In this document: piece after piece, positions 1-13,538 of the stretch
Layout: every line of letters begins with the position of its first letter
How positions within the stretch are numbered: position 1 is the first letter of the stretch
The notes under the pieces: generated by a model
Database searches by the model: none
Seen by the model: only the letters and a program-made list of their open reading frames with translations
Told to the model about the DNA's origin: nothing
Origin: Primulina eburnea
Lineage: Eukaryota > Streptophyta > Magnoliopsida > Lamiales > Gesneriaceae
Direction of reading: 5' to 3'
Assembly: GCF_022965805.1 (NCBI RefSeq)
Contig: NC_133104.1
Span: forward strand, 36,066,682 to 36,130,681
Length of the DNA stretch: 64,000 nucleotides
Made by a program: the position numbers and the translations under genes

Positions 1-1190
1 AAGGACTACCAAGACTCCACAATGTGCTCCATGTTGAAGGATTGAATTCAAATTTGATAAGCATAAGTCAATTATGTGATGATAATTTGTTTGTTAAATT
101 TGATAAACATAACTGTGAAGTCTTTGATGAATCTAATGTGTGTATTATGACAGATACCAGGTCCTCAGATAATTGCTATCAAATAGGTGAGGAACTTTCG
201 TGCAAGCATGTGCAAATCACTGATCATTGACCTTTGGCACAGAAAACTCGGACATGCAAATTTTAAAACCTTGAAGAACCTGAGTAAGTACAATGCAGTA
301 AGAGGTATGCCTAATCTCTCGTCTGGTATACCATATGTTTGCGGAGATTGTCAAAAGGGTAAACAAACCCGCGTGTCGCATCCAGTTTTGCCAACATCTG
401 GGACAACACGCTGTCTAGAATTACTACACATGGACCTTATGGGTCCTATGGAAGTTGAGAGCCTCGAAGGTAAGAAATACTCTTTTGTGTGTGTTGATGA
501 TTTCTCACGCTTTTCGTGGGTTAATTTTATTAAAGAGAAGTCAGATACTTTCGATGTATTCAAAAGCTTGATCACAAGAATCACTAACTTCCATAGCCTG
601 AAGGTAAAAAGGATCAGAACTGATCACGGTAAGGAATTTGAAAATCATTCATTCTCATCCTTCTGTGACAGGAAATGTATTTTTAATGAATTTTCAGCAC
701 CAAAAACACCACATTTCAAATAGGGTGTATTTGAGAAATGGTTCGACTATGACATCGTATGAGATAATTATGGAGAAGAAGCATAACCTTAAATATTTTC
801 ATGTTTTTGGTTGTGTGTGCTATGTTTTGAATGGCAGGGAGAAACTTGCAAAATTTGATTCAAAGAGTGATAAGTGTTTGTTTTTGGGATATGCAACTAA
901 TAGTCGAGCTTACTGCATGTATAATTTATGAACTAGGACTATTATGGAATCCATTAATGTTGTTTTTGACGACTGTGCAGATTTGAAAAAGAAAACAGCT
1001 GAAGATAATGTGGAAGACCTACTGGAAATTCCAATCATACTGGAAAATGCAGATGTTGCTCCAGATGTTGCTCCAGATGTTGCAACACCTAGCACAACAC
1101 TTGACACTGAAGTCACTGAAGCTGAGGACGAAACGAATAACAATGATGAGTTTGATTTGATTTTGTCCAGAAAGGCAAAAAAGGGGAGAT
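1..1190 (+). pseudogene. Sirevirus-like Copia gag-pre-integrase/integrase remnant
   Basis: This is the C-terminal half of a Ty1/Copia polyprotein, entering from the left window edge. The frame from 24 carries the gag-pre-integrase motif (LISISQLCD). The frame from 187 carries the zinc-finger end (HRKLGHANF, CGDCQKGK) and integrase core (LLHMDLMGP, VDDFSRFSWV, IRTDHGKEFE). The frame from 638 carries the integrase C-terminal part (YFHVFGCVCYVLN, FLGYATNSRAY), and at about 944 comes MESINVVFDD. Frame changes lie near 200 and 720. The conserved QQNG/ERKNR segment is missing at 720, a loss of roughly 125 bases. No reverse transcriptase or RNase H follows: the integrase linker runs almost straight into a purine tract (1171-1190) and the LTR. 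The element is therefore internally deleted and dead. The Sirevirus assignment rests on motif wording recalled from the family. Confidence 0.85.
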
Positions 1191-2228
1191 TGAAGGGAAA
1201 TATAATTTCCATATTAAATTTATTTCCCTAATATTATCTTTTTCTTGTTGATTTGATTGATTATAATATTTAATTATGGTTTTGCCTTTCTAGATAATTA
1301 TGCTAAGATTTTATTGTGATATAATATCATGTGGAATATTGAGTTTTACCTTTCTAGATATTATTTTTATGATAAAGATTTTCTAGATATTATATTTATG
1401 AAAGATCTTGCAGATATAGTATCAATGTTTAAAAGGAGTTTATTTCTTATTAAACTCTCACTTTCCTTGTAAAATAGGTCTCTTTGTGAAGATAAATTTT
1501 ATGTCTATATATAAGAGATCAAGGACATTGATGCGGCTGCTCTCTCTTCTCAATCAATATACACACATTGTGCACGTCATGGTTCTCATAGAAAAACATC
1601 CTACAAAGGCGTTGCTGTTTTGAAGAGGAGTCGTCCGTTTTGTTTTTCACTCTTTGCTTGGAGGTTTTCATGAATGCATTACTGATGCACTTTTGCACGT
1701 CGAGATTTCAGAGACAAATAATTCTATAAAGACGTTGATGTGTTTTGAAGAGTGTTGATCTCGTGTTGCTCTGAATGTTGCCAACATCTACAGACAACAT
1801 CGTAACGATGTTGACTGAAGATTACATCTAATAGATCGTGTTTTTCGGGATCAAGTTTTGCTTTCTTGTTCACGTTTTAATATTGTTGGTTGTTTTAGAA
1901 AGCTTTATTTTCTCAACTTGTTGAGGAAATTGATTTTTGTAATAATCACTAGTGATAGGTTTTTGTGTAAACGATTTGGTTTTCTAGTGATAAACTTTTG
2001 CCATAAGGCACCGCACAAGTATTTATACGTGTGCATATTTAATCTTGTCCATCTATTTGTTTCAACTCAATTTGTGTTATTAATTTTCCGCTGCATGTAG
2101 ATGTTGTCCGAGATGTTGTAACATCTGGCACAACATTTAACTCTGATAAAACACAAATTCTCTTTTTTTACATCATATTCTGATATTTTCATTATTTTCG
2201 ATATCTGTCGGACAAAATAAACCTAACA
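1191..2228 (+). mobile_element. 3' LTR of the Sirevirus-like remnant
   Basis: A 1038-bp segment starts TGAAGGGAAA directly after the purine-rich AAAAAAGGGGAGAT and ends in CCTAACA, giving TG...CA termini. It contains a TATA-like stretch (TCTATATATAAGAGATC at about 1504) followed by a CT-rich leader, as expected for an LTR promoter. No upstream partner LTR is in the window, so neither the boundaries nor a target duplication can be confirmed. No host gene is visible here. Confidence 0.65.
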
Positions 2229-3300
2229 GGAATTGTTGGGAGATCTTTAGCTTGTGCTTTATGTGGAATTGAGGATGAGGATTCTTCATTCAGTGTTTTA
2301 GACCCGACCTTTTAACAGTAGTTGGCATTTGAGAGAGTTCTTCCACAGGGGTGGGTAGCTCAACCTCCTTATCAATCATAGCAATTTTAGTAAAATCTTG
2401 ATCTTTAATAGCTTCATCTTGAAAGTTTGCTTTTTCACAGTCTCAATCTCTCGTAAGTAAAATATGGCTTAAACTGTTATTACCTCAGTGGCTGGAAGCT
2501 CTATATCTTGTTGCATTGCTTTAATTCTCATTGATAGGGAGAGAGCATCCATTTCCAACTGGTTGAATATCGCTGCATCATCTTTGGTGGTTGGGCAGTG
2601 GGCAACAAAATTGTCTATGTTCTGTTGAATCATGTATCACATGATACTTTCTTTCAACTCCAGCTTGATGATGTATCGCCATTGGAGAGCGTATGAGATG
2701 ATATTTGTTTCTTCCCATTTCAGCATTTTTTGTTCTAGGGCAACGACTTACTTCACTCTCTTTTCCCTCTAGATCATTTCAAAGTGAACGCTAGTCCGGA
2801 AGTCTACCCAACAATCAAATTCTGCTTCTTCTTGTCAGAGAAGACTTGTGTGAGAGAAACCTTATTTAGAACATCTTCAGAGTCTGAAGAGAGAACCTGT
2901 TTTCACTTAGTCTCCTTGGCTGGTGTCTTTGCTTTACCGATCAACTTCTTTTTCTCTTAATTCTAAACTTTTTTTTCCACTCTCTCTTTCTTAACCTCCA
3001 ACAACTTGATTGTTGTTAGAATATGCTTCTTTTTGTGACTCTCAACATTTGTCTAGTTCATCAACTTGGCCTTGTAAAGATGGACCATATTGACCAGCTT
3101 AATCTCCATATGCTCCAGCAAATAGAATGATTGAGTTTCCTTCTTCACCATGCATTATGCAATACTTCGAGATGTTCCATCAAAAAGTATTCACAACTTT
3201 TTTCCAACAACACGAAGAGCCATTCTACTCAGCATGACACATATTTAATAGTTTAGCAAACATCTCTAAGTATCATGAATATTTTTTGAAGCGAATTTTC
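2229..3300 (-). pseudogene. decayed minus-strand ORF, possible Sirevirus post-pol ORF
   Basis: No long open frame exists. Read on the minus strand, short pieces rich in Lys/Ser/Asp appear in different frames (for example KLIGKAKTPAKETK and QVLSSDSEDVLNKVSLTQ). These resemble the low-complexity middle of the post-pol ORF seen intact at 44807-46630. This is a composition and motif impression only. The alternative is unrelated AT-rich filler. Confidence 0.3.
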
Positions 3301-3329
3301 TTTAATAGTTTGGATGCATAAACACAAAG

Positions 3330-4480
3330 ATGGATGATCAACAGAGCTCTAGCAACTGGTAATCCCTTATTTAGCTTAGACGATAATGATGATGAGATGA
3401 TAAATTTATTAAATGATATGGCAGATTTTGACATCCATCAGCGTTGGTATCCTTCACTGCAGAGTTGTAGCCACCAATACCTTCCCGAAATTAGTTATCC
3501 AGAATTTATGAACCAACCGTTGGATTATCAAATGGGGATGAAGATACATTATATTTAATTATGGATCTACTCGAGGTTATGGTAGACAAATACGTAGCAT
3601 TGACTGAGGAATCGACAGAGGGTCAGATTCAGTAGAGAAAAGTGGTTGAAGAAGTATCGTTTGAAGAAGAGCTCACAACATCAGTTTTCAAGAGTCTTTA
3701 AGAAAGTGAAGTGCGAGATACTCAAAAGGTGATCAATCCAATTTGGTTTGATGATGATAACTCAAACAATCAAAGTTGTCAGAGTAATTTGGAGCAGCCC
3801 GAAAATCTAGGGATCTTTGAACATGTGATAGATGTTGAGCCTCAACCAGAAGAGACATTTAAAGAATTATTTGAGAAAGTTGTGATAACACTGATTCTCT
3901 TACACCATGCCTTTTATTCAAAGCCATGTTTCATTGAGGTGATGAGCTTACAGAGTTTATATCAAGCCATACTTGAGGGGCACATGGAACACATACCGAG
4001 ATGTGATGTCAAATTGACACTTACTTTGGGCATCAACCACTCTTTGATAAGTAGTTTTAAGGATCAAGCCGACAACTAAAAATCGGGCGCTACTTGGGAG
4101 GCAACCCAAGATTTTTATTTTTGTGTTATTTACTTAAAGTAATTTTAGTTTGTTTGTTTCTTTTTTTTCATTGAGTTCTTGTTTTTTTTTTTTGTGAGTT
4201 GATAGTGCTTAATCCCTTAAATTTTCATGCAAGGTGTGCACTTTGGAGGAAGTGCAAGATGGGTGGCTTAAGAAATTTATGCAGCATAAGAAGATTGATT
4301 TACATCTGCAGAACTTAAGGCCACTGATTTACAATCAACTAGGGGAGTTCTTTTCTTGTCGTTTTGCTCTACATTCCGTATTCTTCCATCTAATTACTTG
4401 TATTTATAGGTTATGCATATAATGTGTTATCTAATGCAATGGGGACATTGCATGCCTTTAGTTTTGGGTGTGGGTAGTTG
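3330..4480 (+). pseudogene. Athila/Tat-like Ty3 post-pol region remnant
   Basis: Two short acidic frames (3334-3558 and 3711-4079) precede GCTACTTGGGAGGCAACCCA at 4088-4107. That motif recurs downstream of pol in plant Athila/Tat elements. About 330 bases later ATGCAATGGGGACATTGCAT (4434-4453) and a TTTTGGGTGTGGGTAG tract (4462-4477) look like the usual end of the internal region and polypurine tract. I do not recognise the peptides themselves; they may be the eroded tail of an ORF. The lineage is inferred from these nucleotide motifs only. Confidence 0.5.
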
Positions 4481-6940
4481 TTTGTTAAATTTTATTTGTG
4501 AAAATTATTTAATGTGTTTAGTTTCATATTTACAATGTCATCTATGTGTATCAATGAGAAGAGCTTGTGGTGCTAGATTGAGAATTGATAGCCAAGGAGA
4601 ATATTGAATTGATAATACACACTCATTTTTGTTGGTATCACCTCGTTAATTTAGCACATACCAAGTATTGATGCATGAAAATTTTGATTGGAGGATAAAT
4701 ATATTTTGCACGGGTGTTGGTCGTAGAGGATTGCACCACATAGTGAAAGTTGATATTTTTTGCGGAGAATTTGATATTCATTTGGTCTGGATTGAACTTG
4801 AGCACATTCCTTGACATGAACACTTACCAACAGCACGAGGATGATTCAGGTAACTTCCATTTGAGCCAATGCTTTGTACTGAGCTTACTGAGATATATGT
4901 TCGTTGCTTGTCACCTATAAATCGAGCCTTATAATTGCACCCATGAGACTAAATTGAAATCATAGCTTTGTTTTCATACATCTTGTTCATATATAAGGGA
5001 GTACACAAAAGAAATATATATACGAATTTTGTTGCACTTGTGAAAAGAGCAAAATTCTTGCAAAGAGAACCTTTAAAAAAAAAAAAAAAAAAAAGATACC
5101 AGGTGTGGAGGAGCCAAATACAGGAATGAAATTCTATTCTTAGGCTCAAAAGATAGGGATTTATGGAGTTGAAGAAAATCATATGCAAAATTTGAATGTG
5201 CACGAATTGATATATCATTGTGTTATTCTCTTTTTACCTATTTCATCTTGTCTAAGATAACCCTGACTCAAGTTTTAATATGTGCCTGGCAAGTCCTAAC
5301 CATCGGTGTTGTGGGTCGATAATTATTGAAGAGGGACGTGAGAGAGGGACATTTACATCAACATGTTGATTAAAGTCTCTTGTACCTTTAGAAATTTAAC
5401 TGTTGAAATGCATGAGTCTCGAATCTACATTGAACACACACGCGCTTAAAATCCATATAATATTGTCGTGTGTACATGTCTAGGTGATGTGCGAAAACTA
5501 TTGTTGTGGATTGATTAATGAAGTTTATGTTGGATATTCGTTGAGGCAAATCAGAACCATGAACGCACCGTTCAGCTACTTATTGTGTTGTTATGTCTCG
5601 TAACCTATTTTGCTCAAAACGAGCAAAATGTTAATATGGAGAGGTTGATAGGTGTTGTTTTTTTCATATTTTATTATGTTATTTGAATCCATTATCACAT
5701 AAGTTTAGGGTATCGAGTCTGTATTTTTCTATTTGAGTCACAATTTATGCATATTAATTGCATTTCACATGTTTTGGTTGATTTGTAGGTGGACTTGCTA
5801 AAAAGAAGGGACTATTTGGCAAAAGTACGAGCACTGCGCGCTAGGACGGGTGTTTTACCCGTTCATGCATGCAAGAGAGCGAGCTGCAAGGACCGCGCGC
5901 TAGGGCGGGCGAAATCACCCACCCCAGCGTGCCTCTTTGGCGCTAGGGCGGGTGATTTGTGCCTCCTCAACCCGCATACTTGGAAAATTATTCAAGGACT
6001 TCATGCTAGGGCGAGTGTTTTTGCCCGCCCCAGCATTACACAATATAGAAACAACATATGGACTATCTATTTCCTTCTGTGGTGGATTTTTGGAAGGAAA
6101 TAAACAATAGCAGCCTAATACATGTGAGAGGAGGGGGATTTTGATTTGATTCATCATAAAAGAGGCGGAGGAAAGTCGGAAGAAGGAGAAAAGGAGAGCA
6201 AGAGAACTCAACCGATAAGTTTTTCTTCTTTTCTCTTTTTTTTAGTTGGGATTAAGGGGATCCTATACCCAAACATATATGTTGTGAATTCTTTTTGAAG
6301 ATTGAATTTGGTTTAAGTATAATTTATTATTATTGATCTTTCTTGCGAATTTGGTGTATGATCAACTTTGAAGGGATTTTATGTATTATGATTGAAATTG
6401 ATAAGAGATTTTATAACGTGATATAATAACATAATTCATGGATCTACAACTTTCATAGAAATGCGAGTTTAGATACATGTTATAGCCATAGTCCTATAGG
6501 TCGAAACCTAGAGGATTCAACGTTTTGTTAATTCGATTGCCATTGTTAAATAACACGAGGAAACTTGGTTACTGAATTTTGTTAATTAGATCAATATAGC
6601 TCAACATAGTATATTGATAGTTGAGCTATATTGATAAACTAGGGGATTCCGTGAAAGCATAACTTAATAATTGAAATCAATCATTAGAAAAAGATTCAGG
6701 GGTACGTGAACTAAGATTATAATAATTGTTTGTTTATTAATTTTATTTATATTATTCATATCGTGTTTGTTTAATTATTTTTAGTTGATCTTCGATTTAA
6801 TTTACTAATCAATTTTTTTTTGTTTTAGTTAACTAAAGAATTGTGTTTAAGTTAAATATGTCTGATTAATCTCTGTGAGAATGATACTCGTACTTTGTAC
6901 AATATATTATAACTTGACTCATGCACTCAAGCATAAACTT
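4480..6940 (+). mobile_element. Athila-like long LTR remnant
   Basis: A roughly 2.4-kb stretch lies between the purine tract and a terminal block at about 6880-6935. The block reads CTCTGTGAGAATGATACTCG, then TACTTTGTACAA, then a 'gact-cat-gcactcaagc' tail, the usual ending of Athila-type LTRs. Its last 650 bases (about 6290-6935) are clearly related to 55265-55890, which supports a repeated LTR end. The start is approximate and no second LTR or target duplication was found. A 20-base A run (5072-5093) and the GC-rich hairpin array lie inside. Confidence 0.5.
5834..6038 (+). repeat. array of four GC-rich imperfect hairpins
   Basis: Four units share GCTAGGGCGGGTG or a variant (5838-5850, 5900-5912, 5941-5953, 6004-6016). 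Each is followed after 4-8 bases by a near-complement such as CACCCACCCCAGCG or GCCCGCCCCAGCA. Each unit can fold into a stem. The GC content contrasts sharply with the AT-rich surroundings. It sits just upstream of the presumed LTR transcription start, so it may be a structured or regulatory LTR module; that role is inference. Confidence 0.6.
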
Positions 6941-6949
6941 TTATTTTAT

Positions 6950-8573
6950 TTTTATTAGGGATTTACTGTGTGAGAAAAGTTCGATCAATTATCCCAGTGA
7001 ATCAAGGAACGTTAGCTTCTTAGACAATGGATTTCTATTACATAGAAAATGCGAGATGATAGAACTCAAGAAGATTCGAGTACGCACTCGTGAGATTTTA
7101 GAAGTCACACCCCAAGAATCAGTTGAAGAAATATACGCTCCTAGGAGATCTAAAAGGATCTCAAGACTACCTGTGTGGTGTGGTCTGATTCTTGAAGAAG
7201 GCAAGGATAAGCATGACCCTAGATGTGATCCAAGTAACTTCAAGGAAAAGATATATAATGTTGATTCATCCAAATGGCTTCAAGTCATGTAGTCTGAGAT
7301 AGACTCCATGTATTCGAGCCAATTCTGGACTTTAGTGGATACACCTAAGAATTATTCCTATAAGATGCAAATAGATTTATAAAAAAGAAATTTGGGTGGA
7401 TGGAAAGTATTGACCTTAAAAACTAGACTGTAACTAAAAGATATACTCAAAGACAAAGAATTGAATATGAGAAAATTTTCTGCAATTGCAATGTTCAAGT
7501 TCATTAGGATTTTGCTAGCCATAGCAGCATGAATGACTGTAAAATATGAAAAATAGACGTTAATACAATGTTCCTTTATGGTGATATCAAAGAAAAGATT
7601 TACATGTCTGAACCTAAAGGATTCACATTGGTGAGAAGTGAGCATAATGTATGTAAACTTCATATGTCAATTTATGGTCTCAAACAGATGTCAAAGAGTT
7701 GGAACCTTAGACTCGATAACACTTTCATAGAATTTGATTTTTTTAAGTATTCCGATGAACCATGTGTGTACAAAAAATTATTGGGAGTGATGTGACATTC
7801 CTGATACTTTATGCTAATGATCATTGGAAATGATGTAGAGTTATTATAATCAAATAATATATGGCAAGCAAGTAAATTCTCTATAAAGGACATAGGTGAC
7901 GCTTATTATATATTGAGATTATAACTCTATAAAGATAGATCTGGGAGGATGCCAGAGCTCCACTTATATCGATATAATACTGAAGAGATTCTCTATGGAG
8001 GAATCCAAGGGAATATATCTACCAAATGTGTTCTATGCGTCCTAAGACTGATGGGGAGATAAAGATCATGACACACGTTCCCTATACATCAGCTATTGGT
8101 AGTATTATGTATGGTCTGATATCTACACGAACTGATATAGCTTTTGCACTAAGTTTTGCAGTTAGATATCACTCAAACTCCAGTCTATTTCATTGGAAAA
8201 CCTTGAAATATATTATAAAGTACTTATGAAGAACTAAAAATGTATTCATGGTTTACCGGAATAGAGAATTAAAATTGAAAAGTTACATTGATTCTAGTTT
8301 CCAATCATATGTGGATGATTCGAAATTGATCTCTGGATTTGTATTCATACTCAATTGTGTTGTTATATCTCATCAATAATCCATACATATATCGAGGAAG
8401 TTCTACATCATCCAGGAGATTGTGGGAAGATGAGATATATAAGTTGAGAGATCGCATCTTACATAACGTTGTTGATCTACTGACAAAGGCCCTGATGGAA
8501 CCATTCTCTGAGAAACATTGCAAAGTAATGTGATTGAATCGATGGGTATATGGATATAGAACAAGTGAGAGAT
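6950..8573 (+). pseudogene. Copia pol remnant (RT and RNase H)
   Basis: Broken frames read as a Copia polyprotein of the lineage with RSKRISRLP before the RT. From 7130 come RRSKR, then the SSKWLQVM/SEIDSMYS block. About 7560-7795 holds MFLYGDIKEKIYM, GFTLVRSEHNVCKLH and YGLKQMSKSWNLRLDN. About 7800-7830 is the decayed catalytic loop, where YVDD reads YAND. 8026-8229 holds RPKTDGEIKIMTHVPY and SAIGSIMYGLISTRTDIAFALS, and 8460-8520 holds VVDLLTKALMEP. Many stops and frame changes show it is inactive, and the segment after the RNase H start is shortened. It abuts the Athila-like LTR on the left. Confidence 0.88.
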
Positions 8574-10330
8574 TGTTGCAATAGGTGCCCAGCAAGGACA
8601 ACTGTAGACTTAGTCTTTATTGACTCTTATATAGCTAACAATATTTATTTCAATAATATTTTACGGTTTATTTGTTCTGGGATTTAATTTATATGTATAC
8701 CAATGAAATTTCATAGATAAAGACTTTGACGATACTATAGTACAATGAGGTCGTACATATGATGGAGATCATGAAACACATATATTAGTTACTTTATATT
8801 CTAAATATATTCCTAGTCAATTCAGCAGGCTTAAATAAAGATAAAGGTCATTCATGCTCGAGAATATCATCTGTGATATTGTGTATCATGGAACATATAT
8901 TTTTTCGATCACGCATATGAGTGCTCGTATGATGGGTTCACTGAACAATCATCTCTCAGAATTTGTAAGCTAATATCATTTATCAAGTGGATAAGTTTGT
9001 GGTTATGATTTTACACCATTTATCCTTACGACTTGAGACAACACTGAGGCTCTAGTATTGCACTTTGACTCGTTTACGGACACCGTGAGGGTCATCGGCT
9101 GGCGATATTGGGTGTAATGGTGACACAAGTAAGAGCCAATGCATTGTATTCAAGGATCCATTGCTCGACTACTGATGTCGATATCCTTTATGGTCTTATG
9201 TATTAATAGTACAAAGAATCTCTTTCGAAAGTATGATATGTGTTTTAGGTTAAAGTAGTTTCCTAGTTTCACATGTGATGCCACTATGATCATTCAAAGA
9301 TACATATTATCATTATTAAATTCATATGCAACTCTCGATATAAAATAAGTTACAGATTAACAGGGATATATGAGATGAAAGGAATATATTGTACACTAAC
9401 TATAATATGTTTGTTCTTAGAAGCACTATCAATTATACATAGAGAATCATAGTGTGATGCTACTAGATACTCTTATACATGTCTCGAATCACAATAGTTG
9501 TAAACTCACAACTAGCTATATCTCTGAACAATTAAGAGTAACACAAGTATTGATTTTTTGTATTCTCATTGAGATAGTCAAATTTAACAAGTTGAATTTG
9601 TTGATTGAAATTTTATGCAGACAAATGTTTGATTTGTAAAAGAGTTCATAAGCGGATTCCATATTCGGAAGTTTTAAGAGTTAACATTGCTGCTAAAATA
9701 GTAAAAAGAGTGCAACTACTTGAATGTAGTAAATGTGTTCCAAAATCGGCAGTTGTCGTATTTTGAGTGAGTGAATAATTGACTTTTACAATGTTGAATT
9801 TGAACAAGTTGACCTTGACTATCTAACTTTCACTAAAATGACTTTTAATAGTTGACTTTGATCAATTGGTTTCGATTAAGAGATTTTCAAAAAGTTTGAC
9901 TTTGCATCATTATAACGAGTTGTTTACACTCGTCACATTGATGACATCTGATCGTCGATTGAGATTGTGATTAAACCACATTCATGGATTTTTTTTATTA
10001 TTAGGCCTGAAATATTTTAATAAAATACTAAATATTAAGAGTCATAATGAGGCAAATCCCCTAGTATGAGTTTTTTTATTGACTAAGATTATCTTAATCA
10101 AACATTAAGTGGTAGTAGTCTTAGTTAGGCAAATCACTGGATAAGAATCATATCTAGATTCTAAGATCCATGTAGCTTTATTATTAAGTTTAGAGTCTAG
10201 ACTTAAAAATACAAGTTGCTTGACAACAAAGAAAACTCTCTCTCTTTCTCTCTCTCACTCTCACTCTCACTCTCTCTCACAAAGAATCTCAGTCGACCAC
10301 AAGAAAGCCAACACGTCTCCGTCGCGTTAT
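8574..10330 (+). mobile_element. Copia 3' LTR, first part (interrupted)
   Basis: Begins TGTTGCAATAGGTGCCCAGC immediately after GTGAGAGAT, which follows the RNase H remnant. This is the typical position and opening of LTRs in this Copia lineage. It is long and AT-rich, with a likely transcription start zone near 10190-10230 (TTAAAAATACAAGTTGCTTG, then CT-rich). It stops abruptly at 10330, where another repeat is inserted. Its continuation is recognisable after 19640. Confidence 0.6.
10237..10280 (+). repeat. CT-rich microsatellite
   Basis: Imperfect (CT)n/(CA CT CT)n run in the presumed untranslated leader of the Copia LTR. It reads as a Ser-Leu repeat in one frame, which is not a gene. Confidence 0.9.
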
Positions 10331-13300
10331 TGTTGAAACGTCTGCCCTTTTTATTGCTTAAAAAGTACTATAAATTTTTTTCAAACACCCAATTTTCGGC
10401 CATATACATAAACCTCATGAAAATATAAAATATTTTACCCTTTAAAATAAAACATCATCCAACTAGCATTTAAAAAATCAAGTGAAATAGTCATAAAAAT
10501 GAAATCGTCAACTGTTTTATCCAACCTAAAAAGCAATAAGTTTGAAAAGTATAGCCCACACTAAACCTCTCAAAAAGCATAAATAAATAGTCTTAAAATC
10601 TTTAACATAAATCTTGAGTCATAAGTCGTAAATGCGGAAAAAGTAGAAGCGCTGGTCCTCGGGTTGTGTGCGTCTTCAGTCCAGTCAAATCATCCGTCAA
10701 GACCTCCCTCAACCTCACATGCATCCATCACACCTAGTGAGTCTAAAGACTCAACACACCATAATCTTGATAACAAATAATACGTATAAAAACACATGCA
10801 ACAGTGAAAATACTTTTACGTAAAAATAATTTTTCATGACATGCAAACATAAACTTTAACCTTTTTTTCTTTTTTCCTCAACATGACATAAAACCTTTAA
10901 CATGATCATAAACATTTTTCTTTTTCTTTTCCTTTTCCTTTGTTGAATTCAGATCGTTAATTGTGACTTTCCTCAACAAGACATAAACCTAAAAAATCGA
11001 TGGATCCATCTACATGAAACCACAGTACTGGGCGGCGGGGACATCAGCGACACTCTCACCGGTCCTCTTTCGAACAGAAATACGATCGTCGGGGTTCGCT
11101 CTGGGATCTTTTTCCATAAATGGGTTCCTTCTGGGGCCTTTTCCCCTCACGATATTCTCATTCTTACCGTTACCTCATACCATTACCACATACAGTTACC
11201 ACATATTCAAAATGATGAAAATACGATCGTCGGGCTCCCACTGGGACCGTCACACTCACGACATCTCCAACATTATCGAATTAGTCACAATTACTTCACT
11301 TCCTTCAACGTTTACATTCTCATCACTTTAAAAAAAAATCATGCATCAGATAACATTTTCTTGTTTTTGAAACCAAGCATGCAACATGTCATTTAAATGT
11401 CTTCCTTAATTCATAAAAATACCATAGACATTTAAAAATCATAATTTAATCATGAAAATTACATAAACATTTAAAAATCACCATAATATCATAAAAATAG
11501 CATTTAGAGCACTGCCATGACGTTTACTAATTTTTGGTGTAAAAAGAACGTTTTACCTCTGGACGTAAAATTTCACGTTTTTGACATTTTTTTAATTCCA
11601 TTGGCTCTAACATGTTTCAATAATTATTTAAACTTACATGAATTTTCTCATATTTTTATTTAGTTTAAATCGAGGGCTTTTAAATTAATCTTTAAACATG
11701 ACGTATTAATGCGTTTTAATCCCGAATTCAACTAAACCTTAATATAAAATTTCCAAATTAAAAATTTAGGCTTTTAATAATTATTTGATCTTAAATACAA
11801 TTTTTCAATGATTTTATAAAGCTTAAACTAGGCTTTTCAATTAATTCGTTAATTAGCGTTTCGTGCGGCGATTAAATCCCGAATAAATAAAAACTCGTTA
11901 TTTTGATCCCAAATTTTTAACATACATAACCTTTTATGATTTATTTTACCCTTCAAAGTCATGAGCCACACCCGTGGACCCATGGATTCAGTTTTAGCTT
12001 TATTATTTTCGTTTTTGACACCTTATTGAACACACCGAGCCATCTCCTAATTTACCCAAGCCACGCCCGAGACACCTTGAGACAAAACTTAGCCAACCCA
12101 TCTAGGTTCCCTACTGTGCAAGCCCAGCCCGAAAAACCAGCTTTGGCCCGCCCAAAACACTTCTGAAACTTGGCCCAAAAACCTGTATGTGTTGTGTGTG
12201 TGCTACCTTATATGTCTAGGACTCCTAACCCAACTAGGACTCTCCCATCCGAGCCACCACCGAGCCCACACGACCCTAGCCTTAACTGGACCACGCCCAG
12301 ACCATACCCAGACCTAGCCCAGCCCTTGAACCCAGTAGCGAACCACTGGACTACATGACAGCAACTTACATGTGTTTATGGTGCTACCTTGCTTCTCACG
12401 TTCCTCTCGAGCCAGCAGCAACCCGAGCCGCCCCAGCCCCTGCCCAGACCATCGTGCACCCTCTTATGACCCTAAGAACCTAACCTAGCCCAGCCCCCAA
12501 GCCCTTGGCTGAGCCACTTATATCAGCAACTCAGAATCCTGCTCGCGCGAGGAGTCCCTGCTGCATGGGACTCCTCCAAAGCTGTGCACCAGGGGTCCTA
12601 GACATGCTAGGCCCCTTCCTGACCCTGAACCACGTCCAGCACGAGCCCCCCTCGAGACCTGGCCCAACCCCAAGCCCCCATGCAAAGAAAAGAGCCATGA
12701 ACCTCAACAAGGACACAAACAAACTTACGGTTTTTGTTCTGTATAATTCCTATGGTTCGAGCTCTATTCTATCATGTTGTGCAGTTCTTGGGTTGTGTTT
12801 CTAGGACTCTAACTCATGTAAAAACATGCTTGTTCAATCCCTATCTCATGGCAGTCCCTTTTCCATCATACAAACATGATTTTGAAACAATACCCAAGTT
12901 TTAAAAATCCATGTTCATGTAAAAACGAAAATAAATAAAAAGTCACTTATTTTTCATGCAAAATTCAATTAAATATAATACTACGGTGTGAAAGATGAGA
13001 AAATAAAGAAGTATGGCGTGCTTTTGTGTATTTAACGCACGATTATTCGTCGACGATTTGCGAAGAACAAAGCAAGACCTTGGCTAGACTTTTCCTTGCA
13101 AAATTCTTGGTTTCCTCTTGCTTTCTACGTGTGGTGTGAGTGTCGTGTGGTTGAATGTTTTTGGGGAGAGTTTTCTAAAAAAGAGGTGTGCCTTCAAGTA
13201 GGTTTTGGGGTGTTTAATTTATATTTTATACTAATTAAGTTACTAACAAGGCTTTAAGCTTATTAAGCTACTAAATTAAGCACATTAGTTTTAATTAGGT

Positions 13301-13538
13301 TTTAATAAAATATCAACAAGGTTTTTGTTTAAATAAATTTCTCGCATTTTTATTGAAAACAAACACCGATAAAATTCTACGTCTCAGCGTATAAATCACC
13401 TCAAAACCCTTTATTTTCAAAAATATGAAAAACCATCAACCTTGTTTTAAACAATTAAAAACAATTATTTCATAAAAACATTTTACGTTTTTTCAGCCAT
13501 CGATCTCCGTTCCTTGATCGCAACTCGAATAACCTTTA

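Noticed and set aside
5789..6103. 104-codon frame across the GC-rich hairpins
   Set aside because: The translation only reflects the repeated hairpin units; no recognisable protein.
10216..10428. Frame with a Ser-Leu repeat
   Set aside because: Translated CT microsatellite.
11936..12804. Pro-rich open frames in a C-rich tract
   Set aside because: Composition-driven frames in several phases within a repeat; no conserved domain and no gene structure.
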